In this document: positions 1-7,105 of the stretch, piece by piece
Position numbering within the stretch: the first letter of the stretch is position 1
How the letters are laid out: the number at the start of each line of letters is the position of its first letter
Assembly (NCBI GenBank): GCA_946631535.1
Contig: CAMPAF010000076.1
Coordinates: forward strand, 1-10,972
Length of the DNA stretch: 10,972 bases
Origin: an uncultured Verrucomicrobiota bacterium
Lineage (GTDB): Bacteria; Verrucomicrobiota; Kiritimatiellia; RFP12; UBA1067
Direction of reading: 5' to 3'
Position numbers and translations under genes: made by a program
The notes under the pieces: generated by a model
What the model saw: only the letters and a program-made list of their open reading frames with translations
What the model was told of the DNA's origin: nothing
Databases searched by the model: none

Positions 1-1030
1 CGGGGATCTGGGCGAGGTGCACGCCCTTACCGGCGGTGAGAACGGCGGCGGAGGGAATGGGGCGCAAATCGTTCATCAGCGGCGAGACGAACTGCTTCTC
101 CTCGCCGCTGAACGTGCAGTCCTCCGCCGAGGCCGCAGCCACTAAGGACGCCGACACACTCGTGAAATAGACGTTTTTCAAGATCACGTCGCTGCCATTG
201 CCCCCCTTGTAGGCGTACTGTCCGGCAAACGTGTTGTAGATGCAGCTTCCGGCTCCCTGAAAATAGTGGTGGACAAAGTTGTTGTCGAATGTGCAGTTGA
301 CCACCTTCGGCACATCATAGACCGGCGAACAGGAGGAATTGTAGTGGCGCGTGACGATGCACCAGTAGAGCGACGCGCCATAGTCGCACCAGGACTGGTT
401 CGCGGCCGAAGCGCGGTTGTCCGTGATCAGGCAACGCACGGCGGCAAGCCCTTCATTCGTGAAGTCGGCGTTCTGGCGGGCGATCGCCCCGCCCTTCGCC
501 GCACAGCAGTTGCGGATCGTGCAGTCCACCACGAAGCCGTTCGACTTGTTGTTCGAATAGACGCCGCCGCCCATGCCGCTTGCGGATGACGCACTCGTGC
601 CAGTCGTATGGCCGTTGCAGATAGTGAACCCGGAAATCTCCACGTCGTCCGCCTCGATGGCGACGCACCGCACGGCGCCCGTCCCGAGACCGCCAGTCCC
701 GCTCCCCTTTGCGCCCACGATGAAGCTCTTGTCGCGTCCGGCGCCCTTGATCGTCAGCGACTTCGTGACGCACACGCGCGCATAGCCTCCGTCGGCGCAT
801 TGAGTCGAACCAGAGTCGTACGAGCCCGCCGCCACATGGATCGTGCTGCCGGCCTCCGCCGCCGTGATGGCCTCCTGGATCGTCTTGAACGGCGCCGCCT
901 CCGTGCCCGCGCCCGAAGCCAGCACGTTAGCGTCGACGTAGTATTCGCCGCCCACGAGAGCAAACGCCATGGATGCCGCCACCGCGAGCACCTGCATCTT
1001 GCGCCGCATTCCTGTCATTTCATACGCCAT
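1..1030 (-). CDS. Secreted right-handed parallel beta-helix protein (3' end beyond window)
   Basis: I translated this by hand: 343 codons open from the ATG at 1030 to the left edge, with no stop in the window. The N-terminus (MRRKMQVLAVAASMAFALVG, from residue 8) is basic then hydrophobic, a probable Sec signal peptide with a possible cleavage after AFA. Next come EYYVDANVLASG and PFKTIQEAITAA, then STIHVAAGSY and KSLTIKGAG. This succession is typical of DUF1565/pectate-lyase-like beta-helix proteins. Further on, irregular rungs carry Cys, Asn and Gly (VDCTIRNC, VNCTFDNNF, LKNVYFTS, AEDCTFSG). The start is fixed by an AGGAG ribosome-binding site 7 nt upstream (1038-1042). No catalytic motif is visible, so it may bind or degrade polysaccharide or be structural. 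The gene is divergent from the XylR-like regulator, a likely but unproven controller. The fold is fairly certain; the function is unknown. Confidence 0.85.
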   Translation of the reverse strand, partial: MAYEMTGMRRKMQVLAVAASMAFALVGGEYYVDANVLASGAGTEAAPFKTIQEAITAAEAGSTIHVAAGSYDSGSTQCADGGYARVCVTKSLTIKGAGRDKSFIVGAKGSGTGGLGTGAVRCVAIEADDVEISGFTICNGHTTGTSASSASGMGGGVYSNNKSNGFVVDCTIRNCCAAKGGAIARQNADFTNEGLAAVRCLITDNRASAANQSWCDYGASLYWCIVTRHYNSSCSPVYDVPKVVNCTFDNNFVHHYFQGAGSCIYNTFAGQYAYKGGNGSDVILKNVYFTSVSASLVAAASAEDCTFSGEEKQFVSPLMNDLRPIPSAAVLTAGKGVHLAQIP

Positions 1031-1063
1031 GATTTTTCTCCTGCTAGTCCGATAGGCATTAGA

Positions 1064-1072
1064 ATTATAACA
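1064..1072 (-). promoter_or_regulatory. Extended -10 promoter for the beta-helix gene
   Basis: On the minus strand the sequence is TGTTATAAT, a perfect extended -10 element (TGnTATAAT). It predicts a transcription start near 1056-1058 and a leader of about 27 nt carrying the AGGAG ribosome-binding site at 1038-1042. I found no good -35 hexamer at 16-18 bp spacing, which is acceptable for extended -10 promoters. Assignment is by sequence match only. Confidence 0.6.
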
Positions 1073-1148
1073 AAGATTCACATCCCAAGGCCAGCGAGTG
1101 GATGGTAAATATCAAGCAAATGAAAATACCAGTTTCAAGCACAGATAC

Positions 1149-1177
1149 TTGCGGAACCTAAACGTTTCCGCTATAAT
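1149..1177 (+). promoter_or_regulatory. Sigma70-type promoter for the XylR-like regulator
   Basis: A -35 element TTGCGG (1149-1154) and a consensus -10 TATAAT (1172-1177) are separated by exactly 17 bp. The expected start of transcription, 7-8 nt after the -10, falls on or next to the ATG at 1185, so the transcript would have no leader. The spacer holds an inverted repeat (separate entry). Confidence 0.7.
1151..1171. promoter_or_regulatory. Candidate operator palindrome inside the regulator promoter
   Basis: A perfect inverted repeat GCGGAA-N9-TTCCGC fills the spacer between the -35 and -10 elements. An 8-bp palindrome AAACGTTT with a central CpG lies inside it at 1160-1167. A protein bound here would block RNA polymerase, so autorepression by the adjacent regulator is plausible. 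The match is to symmetry only, not to a known operator. Neither motif was seen upstream of the beta-helix gene or pfkB. Confidence 0.45.
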
Positions 1178-1184
1178 GTGCGGC

Positions 1185-2360
1185 ATGACACGGAAAACAC
1201 AAAAGTGGCGTATCGCCGTGGCGCTGTGGATGAACGGCACCTCGGGGCGAGACATCCTCTCCGGCATATTCCGCTATGCCAAGACGCGCATCGGATGGGA
1301 CATCAATCTCATCCAACTCCCGAACGCGACCCATCCCGAGCGCATCCGGCGAATGATCGACGATGGTGTAGACGGACTCATCACCAGCGACTTTTCCAAC
1401 GCGGTCCTTAAAGACGCCGTATCGCGGATATCCATCCCGGTCGTGTACATCGGCCCACCGTCCCTGTCGATCCCGCGCCCGCCCCTCGGCAAGACGTCGT
1501 GCGTCAGCTGCGACGACTCCGCCATCGGGGAACTTGGGGCGCGACATTTCCTTTCACTGGGTTCGTTCAACAGCTTCGGTTTTCTCCATGCCGGGGCCGA
1601 TCCTTCTTGGCACGACATGCGCGAACGCGGGTTTCGCGACGCGCTCGCCGCGGTCGGCAGGGAATGTCTCTGCTTTGAGTCTCCCACCGAGCCGGACGAC
1701 CGTATCGACCGGACGCGGCTGGCGGACTGGCTTCACTCCCTGCCAAAGCCAGCCGCCGTGATGGCCTTCTACGATCCTCTCGCCGTGCAAGTCCTCGACG
1801 TCTGCCACGAACTCGGAATCGCCGTACCGGACCAGGTGTCAGTCCTCGGCGTGGACAACGACGGGCTTCTGTGTGAATTCGCAGTCCCTCCTCTCTCCAG
1901 CATCCAGCCCGACCATGAACGCGCCGGTTACCTTGCCGCGCGGGAACTGCATGCGCTCATGTCAAGCGCCAGACGAAAACCGCGCACGCTCGTCAGTCCC
2001 GTGATCGGCATCGTCGAGCGCGAATCCACTCGGCCGCTCTCCCCATCCGCCCACCTTGTGCGCAAGGCCCTGGAATTCATCAAGGCCAACGCGGCAAAGG
2101 GAATCGGCGTCAAAGACGTGGTGGCGCATCTGAAGATCTCGCGGCGACTGGCCGATTTGCGTTTTAGGGAAATCGAGGGACGCTCCATCTTGCAGATTAT
2201 CGAGACACGTCGCCTTGAGCTCGCCGAACGCGCATTGACAGAAACCGAACGGCCTGTAAAGACCATTGCCAAGGAAAGCGGATACCGCAACATCAAGACC
2301 TTCGAAGCCGCGTTCCGTCGGAAGCACGGCCTTTCTCCTTCCGCGTTCCGCAAGCGGTAA
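1185..2360 (+). CDS. XylR-like AraC-family transcriptional regulator with sugar-binding N-domain
   Basis: The protein is 391 aa, close to the 392 aa of E. coli XylR, and has the same architecture. Residues 8-275 form a LacI/periplasmic-binding-protein-like sensor domain (WRIAVALWMNGTSGRDILSG, DGVDGLITSD, VSVLGVDNDGLLCEFAVPPLSSI). The last ~100 residues are an AraC/XylS DNA-binding domain with two helix-turn-helix motifs (VKDVVAHLKISRRLADLRF and the region of VKTIAKESGYRNIKTFEAAF, ending GLSPSAFRKR). I chose ATG 1185: the in-frame ATG at 1098 lies upstream of a good promoter, the ATG at 1176 overlaps its -10 box, and 1185 matches the predicted transcription start. It probably senses a sugar and controls the divergent beta-helix gene and possibly itself. 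The ligand is unknown; similarity to XylR does not establish xylose. Confidence 0.9.
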   Translation: MTRKTQKWRIAVALWMNGTSGRDILSGIFRYAKTRIGWDINLIQLPNATHPERIRRMIDDGVDGLITSDFSNAVLKDAVSRISIPVVYIGPPSLSIPRPPLGKTSCVSCDDSAIGELGARHFLSLGSFNSFGFLHAGADPSWHDMRERGFRDALAAVGRECLCFESPTEPDDRIDRTRLADWLHSLPKPAAVMAFYDPLAVQVLDVCHELGIAVPDQVSVLGVDNDGLLCEFAVPPLSSIQPDHERAGYLAARELHALMSSARRKPRTLVSPVIGIVERESTRPLSPSAHLVRKALEFIKANAAKGIGVKDVVAHLKISRRLADLRFREIEGRSILQIIETRRLELAERALTETERPVKTIAKESGYRNIKTFEAAFRRKHGLSPSAFRKR

Positions 2361-2384
2361 TCCCTCGATTCCTTCACCCCGCGT

Positions 2385-3530
2385 CTAGTTGGTGGACATC
2401 CAGCCACTAGCCGTCTCGAGCGCACGGTCTATGGAACGGTCCATGTCGTAGTACCTGTACTCGCCCAGCCGCCCGCCGACGACGAGATCCGGCATCTTCG
2501 CGGCCTCGGCCACGTAGAGGGCGAGGCGCTCGCGCGATTCTGGCGTGTCCACCGGATAGTACGGCTCGTCTCCGGGCTTCCACGTCTGCGGATACTCGCA
2601 GCAGATGATCGTGGACGGCGTCGCCATGGCTGCGGCATTCTCCGGATGGTAGTGCTTGAACTCGTGGATGCGCGTGAACGGCACGTCGGCGTCCGTGTAG
2701 TTGACCACGCTCGTGCCCTGAAAGTCCGCCAACGGCAGGCGTTCCCGCTCGAAACGGAGCGAGCGCCACGGGAGCGGACCGAACTTGTATCCGAACAGCG
2801 CGTCTATCGGGCCGGAGTAGAAGGCGGGGGCCTGGTGCGTCGTGCCGGACGACTTACGCCATTCGAGCCAGTCGACGTTGCACTCGACCGAGATGTTCGG
2901 ATGGTCGAGCATGCGGTCGAATAGCGAGTTGTAGCCGGTGAGCGGAATGCCCTGCCTGTAGTCGGTGTAGTAGTTGATATCGTAGCTCGCGCGCACCGGC
3001 AGACGCTTGATGATGTCAGCGCCGAGGTTGCGCGGATCGGTACCCCACTGCTTGCGCGTGTACTCGCGGATGAACGCGTCGTAGAGCGGCTTGCCGATGA
3101 ACGCGATCGCCTGCTCCTCGAAGTTGGCGGGCGCGCAGGGACGCGTGCCCCTGCCAGCTTCGGCGGCGATGAAGTCAGGCAGTTCCGACGGCTTGAGGTC
3201 GAGACCGTAGAACTGGTTCACGAGCGCAAGCCCGAGCGGCAGGAAGTACGTCTTGCCCGCATGGCGCGCGAGCACCTTGTGCTGGTAGCCGTTGAACTCC
3301 ACGAACCGCCGCACGAAGTCCCACACGCGATCGATGTGCGTGTGGAAGATGTGCGAGCCGTAGGTGTGCACCTCGATGCCGGTCTCGGGATCGGTCTCGC
3401 AACGCACGTTGCCGCCGACGTGCGGACGCTTCTCCAGCACGAGGACCTTCCGGCCCTTCTCGGCCAGCACACGCGCGACGGTGCATCCCCATATACCCGC
3501 GCCTGCGACTATCGCGTCAATCTGTCCCAT
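2385..3530 (-). CDS. glf: UDP-galactopyranose mutase
   Basis: This FAD enzyme interconverts UDP-galactopyranose and UDP-galactofuranose in the cytoplasm, supplying galactofuranose for surface glycans. The 381 aa match Glf along the whole length: dinucleotide fold GAGIWG (10-15), E33 then GGN (39-41), GSHIFHT (58-64), EQAI and YTRKQWG, IIKRLPVRASYDINYY (the region of an active-site Arg), YSGPID, NYTDADVPFTRIHEFKHY, GDEPYYPV, GGRLGEYRYYDMD, and the characteristic end MSTN. An in-frame TTG at 3539 sits only 1 nt after AGGAGG (3541-3546), whereas ATG 3530 has 10-nt spacing, so I chose ATG. It starts 28 bp after the Gfo-type gene and is probably the last gene of that operon. It ends 24 bp from the convergent regulator gene. 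No terminator hairpin was seen between them. Confidence 0.96.
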   Translation of the reverse strand: MGQIDAIVAGAGIWGCTVARVLAEKGRKVLVLEKRPHVGGNVRCETDPETGIEVHTYGSHIFHTHIDRVWDFVRRFVEFNGYQHKVLARHAGKTYFLPLGLALVNQFYGLDLKPSELPDFIAAEAGRGTRPCAPANFEEQAIAFIGKPLYDAFIREYTRKQWGTDPRNLGADIIKRLPVRASYDINYYTDYRQGIPLTGYNSLFDRMLDHPNISVECNVDWLEWRKSSGTTHQAPAFYSGPIDALFGYKFGPLPWRSLRFERERLPLADFQGTSVVNYTDADVPFTRIHEFKHYHPENAAAMATPSTIICCEYPQTWKPGDEPYYPVDTPESRERLALYVAEAAKMPDLVVGGRLGEYRYYDMDRSIDRALETASGWMSTN

Positions 3531-3540
3531 GCCTCTCAAG

Positions 3541-3546
3541 CCTCCT
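3541..3546 (-). promoter_or_regulatory. Ribosome-binding site AGGAGG of glf
   Basis: A consensus AGGAGG on the minus strand lies 10 nt before ATG 3530 and 1 nt before the alternative TTG 3539. It therefore selects the ATG. Confidence 0.75.
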
Positions 3547-3558
3547 CTCGCACCGACG

Positions 3559-4956
3559 TCAGATCGACCAGCCGTTGTGGTGCTTCACGACGAGCTTCGC
3601 GTTCGCCGCCTCGTCGCCGACGACGCGCTCCGCCTTCGGATCCCACTTGAGCGAGGTGCGCCCAAGGCGCGCGGCGATGTTCGCCAGATGGCAGATCGTA
3701 GCCGAACGGTGTCCGATCTCCACGGGGCACGCCGGCTGGCGTCCCTCGTAGACCGCGTCCGTGAAATCCATCTCGTGGCAGCCGTTCGCGTGCGCGTTGT
3801 GGTAGAGGCGCACGTCCGAGCCCTTGAGGTCGGACTCCTTCCAGCTCTTGAGCGCCTCCGGCAGCACTATCTTCCCGCGCGTCACGAACAGGTCGCCCTT
3901 CGTGCCGTGGAACTTGAGGCCGTTGAAGCCGATCGTCTCCAGGTCTCCAACGTGGGCGCGGAAGCCGTCCGCGTACACGATGTCGAACTGGTACGTCTTC
4001 GCCTGGTCGAGATAGCGGTTCACAACATTCGGATCGCGGATGTCCGTCTTCACGTTCTCGATGGCGACAGGGCCGGAGAGCTCCGTTCCGAGCGCCCACT
4101 GCAGGATGTCGAAGTGGTGCGCGCCCCAGTCCGCGATCGAGCCGTTGCCCATGCGCGAGCTCCAGCGCCAGCAGACCGGCGCGTGGATAGCGGGGATGTA
4201 GGCGTTGTTCTCCCAGTGCTCGGCCGGCCCCTGGTAGAGGTTCCACATCGAGTCCTTGGGATTGAACCAGGCGGGAACCGGCGACGGCGTGCAGTCGCGC
4301 GTGTAGTTCTGCTTGCAGCCGTCGTTGTGCGCGTAGCAGAGTCCGATCGTGCAGCTGTGGCACTCGCCGAGGAACCCGTTGCGGATGATCTCCGCCGCCT
4401 GGCGGAACTCTGGCGCGCTGCGCTGCTGCGACCCCACCTGGAACGTGACGCCGCTCGCCTTCGAGGCGGCAATCATCGCCCAGCCCTCCGAGACGCCGAG
4501 CGTCATGGGCTTCTGGCAGTAGACGTGCTTGCCGGCCTTCATCGCCTCCACGCCCATGATCGCGTGCCAGTAGTCGCCCGTCGTGATCTGCACCGCGTCC
4601 ACGGACGGGTCCGCAATAACCTCGCGGAAGTCCGCCACGCTCTTCGTGGCCGTCGTCTTGTAGAACTTGTCAACGCGCCGCTTGAAGACGTCGCGCCCCA
4701 GCGGCGTCTTCGCGTTGTAGCCATGGTACGACGACTCCGCGATCGGGTCGCACACGTGCGTCACGCGCACGCGCGGATCCTTCATGAACGCGCCCATGTT
4801 GCCGCTGGCCATCGGACCGCAACCGATGACCGCGAGGTTGAGCGTCTCGGACGGCGCCGGACGACGTCCGCGTGTCGCGCCAATGTTGAACGTGCCGCAT
4901 CCCGCGCAGATTGCCGCCAGCGCGCTCGCTTCAATGAATTCTCTTCTTGTTTTCAT
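3559..4956 (-). CDS. Gfo/Idh/MocA-family oxidoreductase, Tat-type lipoprotein
   Basis: This 465-aa protein begins MKTRREFIEASALAAICAGC: a twin-arginine motif RREF at 4-7 and a lipobox-like ICAGC with C20, suggesting folded export and lipid anchoring. The NAD(P)-binding Rossmann domain has VIGCGPMASGN (43-53), VCDP and AGKHVYCQKP (141-150), where Gln148 replaces the usual Glu of the EKP motif. The C-terminal half has GSQQRS (175-180), SRMGNGSIADWGAHHFDILQ (267-286) and WALG, typical of exported sugar-acting members. An in-frame ATG at 4980 would add repeat-encoded MFKGLKGC and hide the signal, so 4956 is preferred. Its ribosome-binding region is the repeat-derived AAAAGG 4 nt upstream. It lies 24 bp after the TIM-barrel lipoprotein gene. 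Likely role: oxidising a sugar or glycoside hydroxyl with tightly held cofactor. Substrate unknown. Confidence 0.9.
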   Translation of the reverse strand: MKTRREFIEASALAAICAGCGTFNIGATRGRRPAPSETLNLAVIGCGPMASGNMGAFMKDPRVRVTHVCDPIAESSYHGYNAKTPLGRDVFKRRVDKFYKTTATKSVADFREVIADPSVDAVQITTGDYWHAIMGVEAMKAGKHVYCQKPMTLGVSEGWAMIAASKASGVTFQVGSQQRSAPEFRQAAEIIRNGFLGECHSCTIGLCYAHNDGCKQNYTRDCTPSPVPAWFNPKDSMWNLYQGPAEHWENNAYIPAIHAPVCWRWSSRMGNGSIADWGAHHFDILQWALGTELSGPVAIENVKTDIRDPNVVNRYLDQAKTYQFDIVYADGFRAHVGDLETIGFNGLKFHGTKGDLFVTRGKIVLPEALKSWKESDLKGSDVRLYHNAHANGCHEMDFTDAVYEGRQPACPVEIGHRSATICHLANIAARLGRTSLKWDPKAERVVGDEAANAKLVVKHHNGWSI

Positions 4957-4998
4957 ACAACCTTTTAATCCTTTAAACATTTAACCCTTTAACCCCTT
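4957..4998. repeat. GGTTAAAGGG-type repeat at the TIM-barrel/Gfo junction
   Basis: On the minus strand this stretch is a run of degenerate units (GGGGTTAAAGGGTTAA, ATGTTTAAAGGATT, AAAAGGTTGT). It encodes the last residues LKG and TAA stop of the TIM-barrel gene (stop 4983-4981). It also provides the AAAAGG that must serve as ribosome-binding site for the Gfo-type gene. Confidence 0.75.
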
Positions 4999-5799
4999 CA
5001 GGAACGCCATTGACGTTTCAACGTCCTCGAAGGTGTTCCGGCGCGTCTCGCACTCGACGATCGCCCACCTCGTGCCGGACGCGGCGGCCGCCGAGAAGAT
5101 CGCCTTCCAGTCATTGGCGTCGCCCTCGCCGCCCACGGAGTTGCCGCCGCCCGGCTTGGCGTGGATCGACGGCACGCGGCTCGCGAGCTTCTTCAGCCAC
5201 GCGACCGGGCACCCGCCCGCAAGCTTCACGTGGCCCACGTCCAGCTCCATCGCGAGGCCCGCGTCGTAGAGGTACTCGAGCGGCGTCTTCCCGTCGAAGT
5301 GCTCACGCAGCTCGTGCTGGTGGTTGTGGTAGCCAACGCGGATGCCGTACTTTCCGAACTTCTCGCCAAGTTCCATCAGTTCGTCCGCGTGCCGCCGCCA
5401 CTCCGCGCCCGTCGAGAACTTCGTGTACGGCTCGTAGACGAAGTCGATCTTGAACCGCTGGCAGAATTCGAGGAACTTGCCGAAGGAGCCGGGCGCTACC
5501 GTCTTCATGTAGAACGGCATGTCCACGACCTTCAAGCCGTTGTCGCCAAGCATCTTCTCCAGCTCATCATGGTTCATGGCGAGGAAGCCGAACGACTGCA
5601 CGCCGTCGTAGCCGAGCGCCTTCAGGCGGCGGAGCGCGTCCGCCGGATTCTTCTTCCACAGGTCGTTCACGCTCCACATCTGCACGCCGATGCGGATGCC
5701 GTTTACGGTCAGCTGGCTCTCGCTCTTGCACGGCGCCGTCGCACAGCCCGCGAGCGCCGCGAGGGAACCGAGTTTCAGGAATTCGCGCCTTGTTTTCAT
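4981..5799 (-). CDS. TIM-barrel sugar isomerase/epimerase-like lipoprotein
   Basis: The 272-aa protein starts MKTRREFLKLGSLAALAGCA: twin-arginine motif RREF and a clear lipobox LAGC with C19, so a Tat-exported lipoprotein. The rest is a xylose-isomerase-like TIM barrel (PF01261, AP endonuclease family 2): IGVQMWSVND (37-46), LGYDGVQSFGF (62-72), VYEPYTKF (121-128), then the metal-site motifs GYHNHQHE (156-163), MELDVGH (184-190), HAKPGG (213-218) and VECE near the end. The start is supported by AAGGAG 5 nt upstream (5805-5810), 35 bp after the MFS gene. Members include sugar-phosphate isomerases, epimerases and 3-keto-glycoside lyases. Export makes a phosphorylated substrate unlikely, so action on a sugar or 3-keto-glycoside made by the neighbouring oxidoreductase is my inference. 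The tail LKGLKG is encoded by the intergenic repeat. Confidence 0.9.
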   Translation of the reverse strand: MKTRREFLKLGSLAALAGCATAPCKSESQLTVNGIRIGVQMWSVNDLWKKNPADALRRLKALGYDGVQSFGFLAMNHDELEKMLGDNGLKVVDMPFYMKTVAPGSFGKFLEFCQRFKIDFVYEPYTKFSTGAEWRRHADELMELGEKFGKYGIRVGYHNHQHELREHFDGKTPLEYLYDAGLAMELDVGHVKLAGGCPVAWLKKLASRVPSIHAKPGGGNSVGGEGDANDWKAIFSAAAASGTRWAIVECETRRNTFEDVETSMAFLKGLKG

Positions 5800-5834
5800 T
5801 GCTGCTCCTTTGCTTCTATTCGCTTTTCACAGTT

Positions 5835-7088
5835 TCAGTCCTCGACATGGTCGCGCTTGAAGAAGAACATCCTCGCGGCGAAGATGGCGAGCGCGCCGAG
5901 GGCGTACGTGCAGGCGAAGATCGCCATGCCAGCCTGCAGCGAGTAGTGCTCGCCCACCTTGCCGAGCGCCCACGTGGCGGGACATCCGATGAAGAACGCG
6001 CCGCTGAGGTAGAGCCCCATCGCCGCCGAACGGTAGCGCGGCGCAACGACATCAAATAGGCCCGCGTAGAGGTTGCAGTCGAAGAACCCGCCACCGAATC
6101 CGAAGACGAACATCATCACGCAGCTAAGCCACAACGAGGGCACGAGCACCATCCCCGCCATCGTGGGCGCGGAGAGCGCGAGACCGATCGCCATGATCGA
6201 GAGGCGGATGCCTTGCCGCCGGTGGGAGAGCTTGTCCGAAGTGCGCGCGCCGATGGCGATGCCGATGAAGCTCCCGAGGTAGAACCAGAACACGGAGTGG
6301 AACGCCGCAGCGCCGGGCGTGAGGCCCCATCCGGCGTTCTGCATGAACTTGGGCATCCACGTGCGGAAGCAGTTGGAGCCGAAGACGAGCATGCCGAACG
6401 CGAAGGTGAGGAGCCACGCCGACGGCTTGGCCGCAAACGCCTTGAACGCGTCAGAGAACTTCGGCTTGACCTCCTCGTCGTGCACCTTCAGCGCGGGCGT
6501 GTTGCGCAGGAAAACTGCCAGTACGAATATCCACACCACCGCGACGCCACCGAATATCCAGAACGAGATGCGCCAGCCGGACGACGAGGCGCCGCCAAGA
6601 TAGCCCGCGAGGACGGACGAAACCAGGATGCCCACATAGAGCGCAGACTGGTAGATGGAGAGCGCCGTCGAGCGCGTCTCCGTGTGGTACTGCGCGATGA
6701 GCGAGCTCGCCGCGCCGGGGATCATGCACTGGCCGATGCCGTTCATGAAGCCGTACATGATGAAGAACATGAGCATCGAATCGGCGAACCCGGTGAAGAA
6801 CACGCTCGTGGAGAAGAGAAGCGTGCCGATCACGATCACCCATTTCCGCCGGAAGAAGTCGGCCGCTATGCCGGCGAACGGCACCATGCAGCCGTAGGCG
6901 AACAGGAAGAACGTGCGCGACAGGCCAAGCTGCGCGTCCGTTGCACCGTGCGAGGCGAGGTCGGTCTGTATCTGCGGCAGCGACGCGTTGAACACCTGCC
7001 GCGCGCCGTGCATGAGGAAGTAGGTGACGGCCAGCATCGCCAGCATCGCCCACTTGTATATCCTGTCGTTCTTTTCTTCGAGATTCAT
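5835..7088 (-). CDS. Major facilitator superfamily transporter, 12 TM
   Basis: A 417-aa inner-membrane protein with about 12 hydrophobic segments. Examples are AMLAMLAVTYFLMHGA (TM1), VIVIGTLLFSTSVFFTGFA (TM3), ALSIYQSALYVGILVSSVLA (TM5), and after a charged central loop (EEVKPKFSDAFKAFAAK) LLTFAFGMLVFGSNC (TM7) to the last segment ending AARMFFFKR. The loop after TM2 reads GIAADFFRRKWVIV, an MFS motif A. Organisation and length fit sugar or organophosphate/organic-anion MFS carriers. An in-frame ATG at 7118 would add MSNVENEEVR encoded by a tandem repeat. ATG 7088 has AGAGG (7094-7098) 5 nt upstream and a normal cytoplasmic N-terminus, so I chose it. Placed between the sugar kinase and the two exported enzymes, it probably imports their product. 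Specificity cannot be read. Confidence 0.92.
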   Translation of the reverse strand: MNLEEKNDRIYKWAMLAMLAVTYFLMHGARQVFNASLPQIQTDLASHGATDAQLGLSRTFFLFAYGCMVPFAGIAADFFRRKWVIVIGTLLFSTSVFFTGFADSMLMFFIMYGFMNGIGQCMIPGAASSLIAQYHTETRSTALSIYQSALYVGILVSSVLAGYLGGASSSGWRISFWIFGGVAVVWIFVLAVFLRNTPALKVHDEEVKPKFSDAFKAFAAKPSAWLLTFAFGMLVFGSNCFRTWMPKFMQNAGWGLTPGAAAFHSVFWFYLGSFIGIAIGARTSDKLSHRRQGIRLSIMAIGLALSAPTMAGMVLVPSLWLSCVMMFVFGFGGGFFDCNLYAGLFDVVAPRYRSAAMGLYLSGAFFIGCPATWALGKVGEHYSLQAGMAIFACTYALGALAIFAARMFFFKRDHVED

Positions 7089-7105
7089 GCGTACCTCTTC
7101 ATTTT

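Noticed and set aside
184..963. Frames on both strands over the left 1 kb (for example 266-589 +, 453-800 -)
   Set aside because: They overlap the beta-helix gene in other frames. The beta-helix frame is open for all 343 codons, has a signal peptide and a good ribosome-binding site.
1098..1184. Upstream ATGs (1098 and 1176) for the regulator
   Set aside because: The 1098 start precedes the promoter and encodes a non-conserved-looking stretch. The 1176 ATG overlaps the -10 box and would lie upstream of the predicted transcription start.
2361..2384. Terminator between the convergent regulator and glf genes
   Set aside because: The 24-bp gap has no inverted repeat followed by a T tract on either strand.
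3364..4968. 534-codon open frame on the plus strand opposite the Gfo-type and glf genes
   Set aside because: It is antisense to two clear genes and its sequence is Arg/Val/Ala/Asp-rich with no domain. GC-rich codon bias creates such long mirror frames.
4957..4980. ATG 4980 as start of the Gfo-type gene
   Set aside because: It adds repeat-encoded residues in front of a complete twin-arginine lipoprotein signal that begins at 4956.
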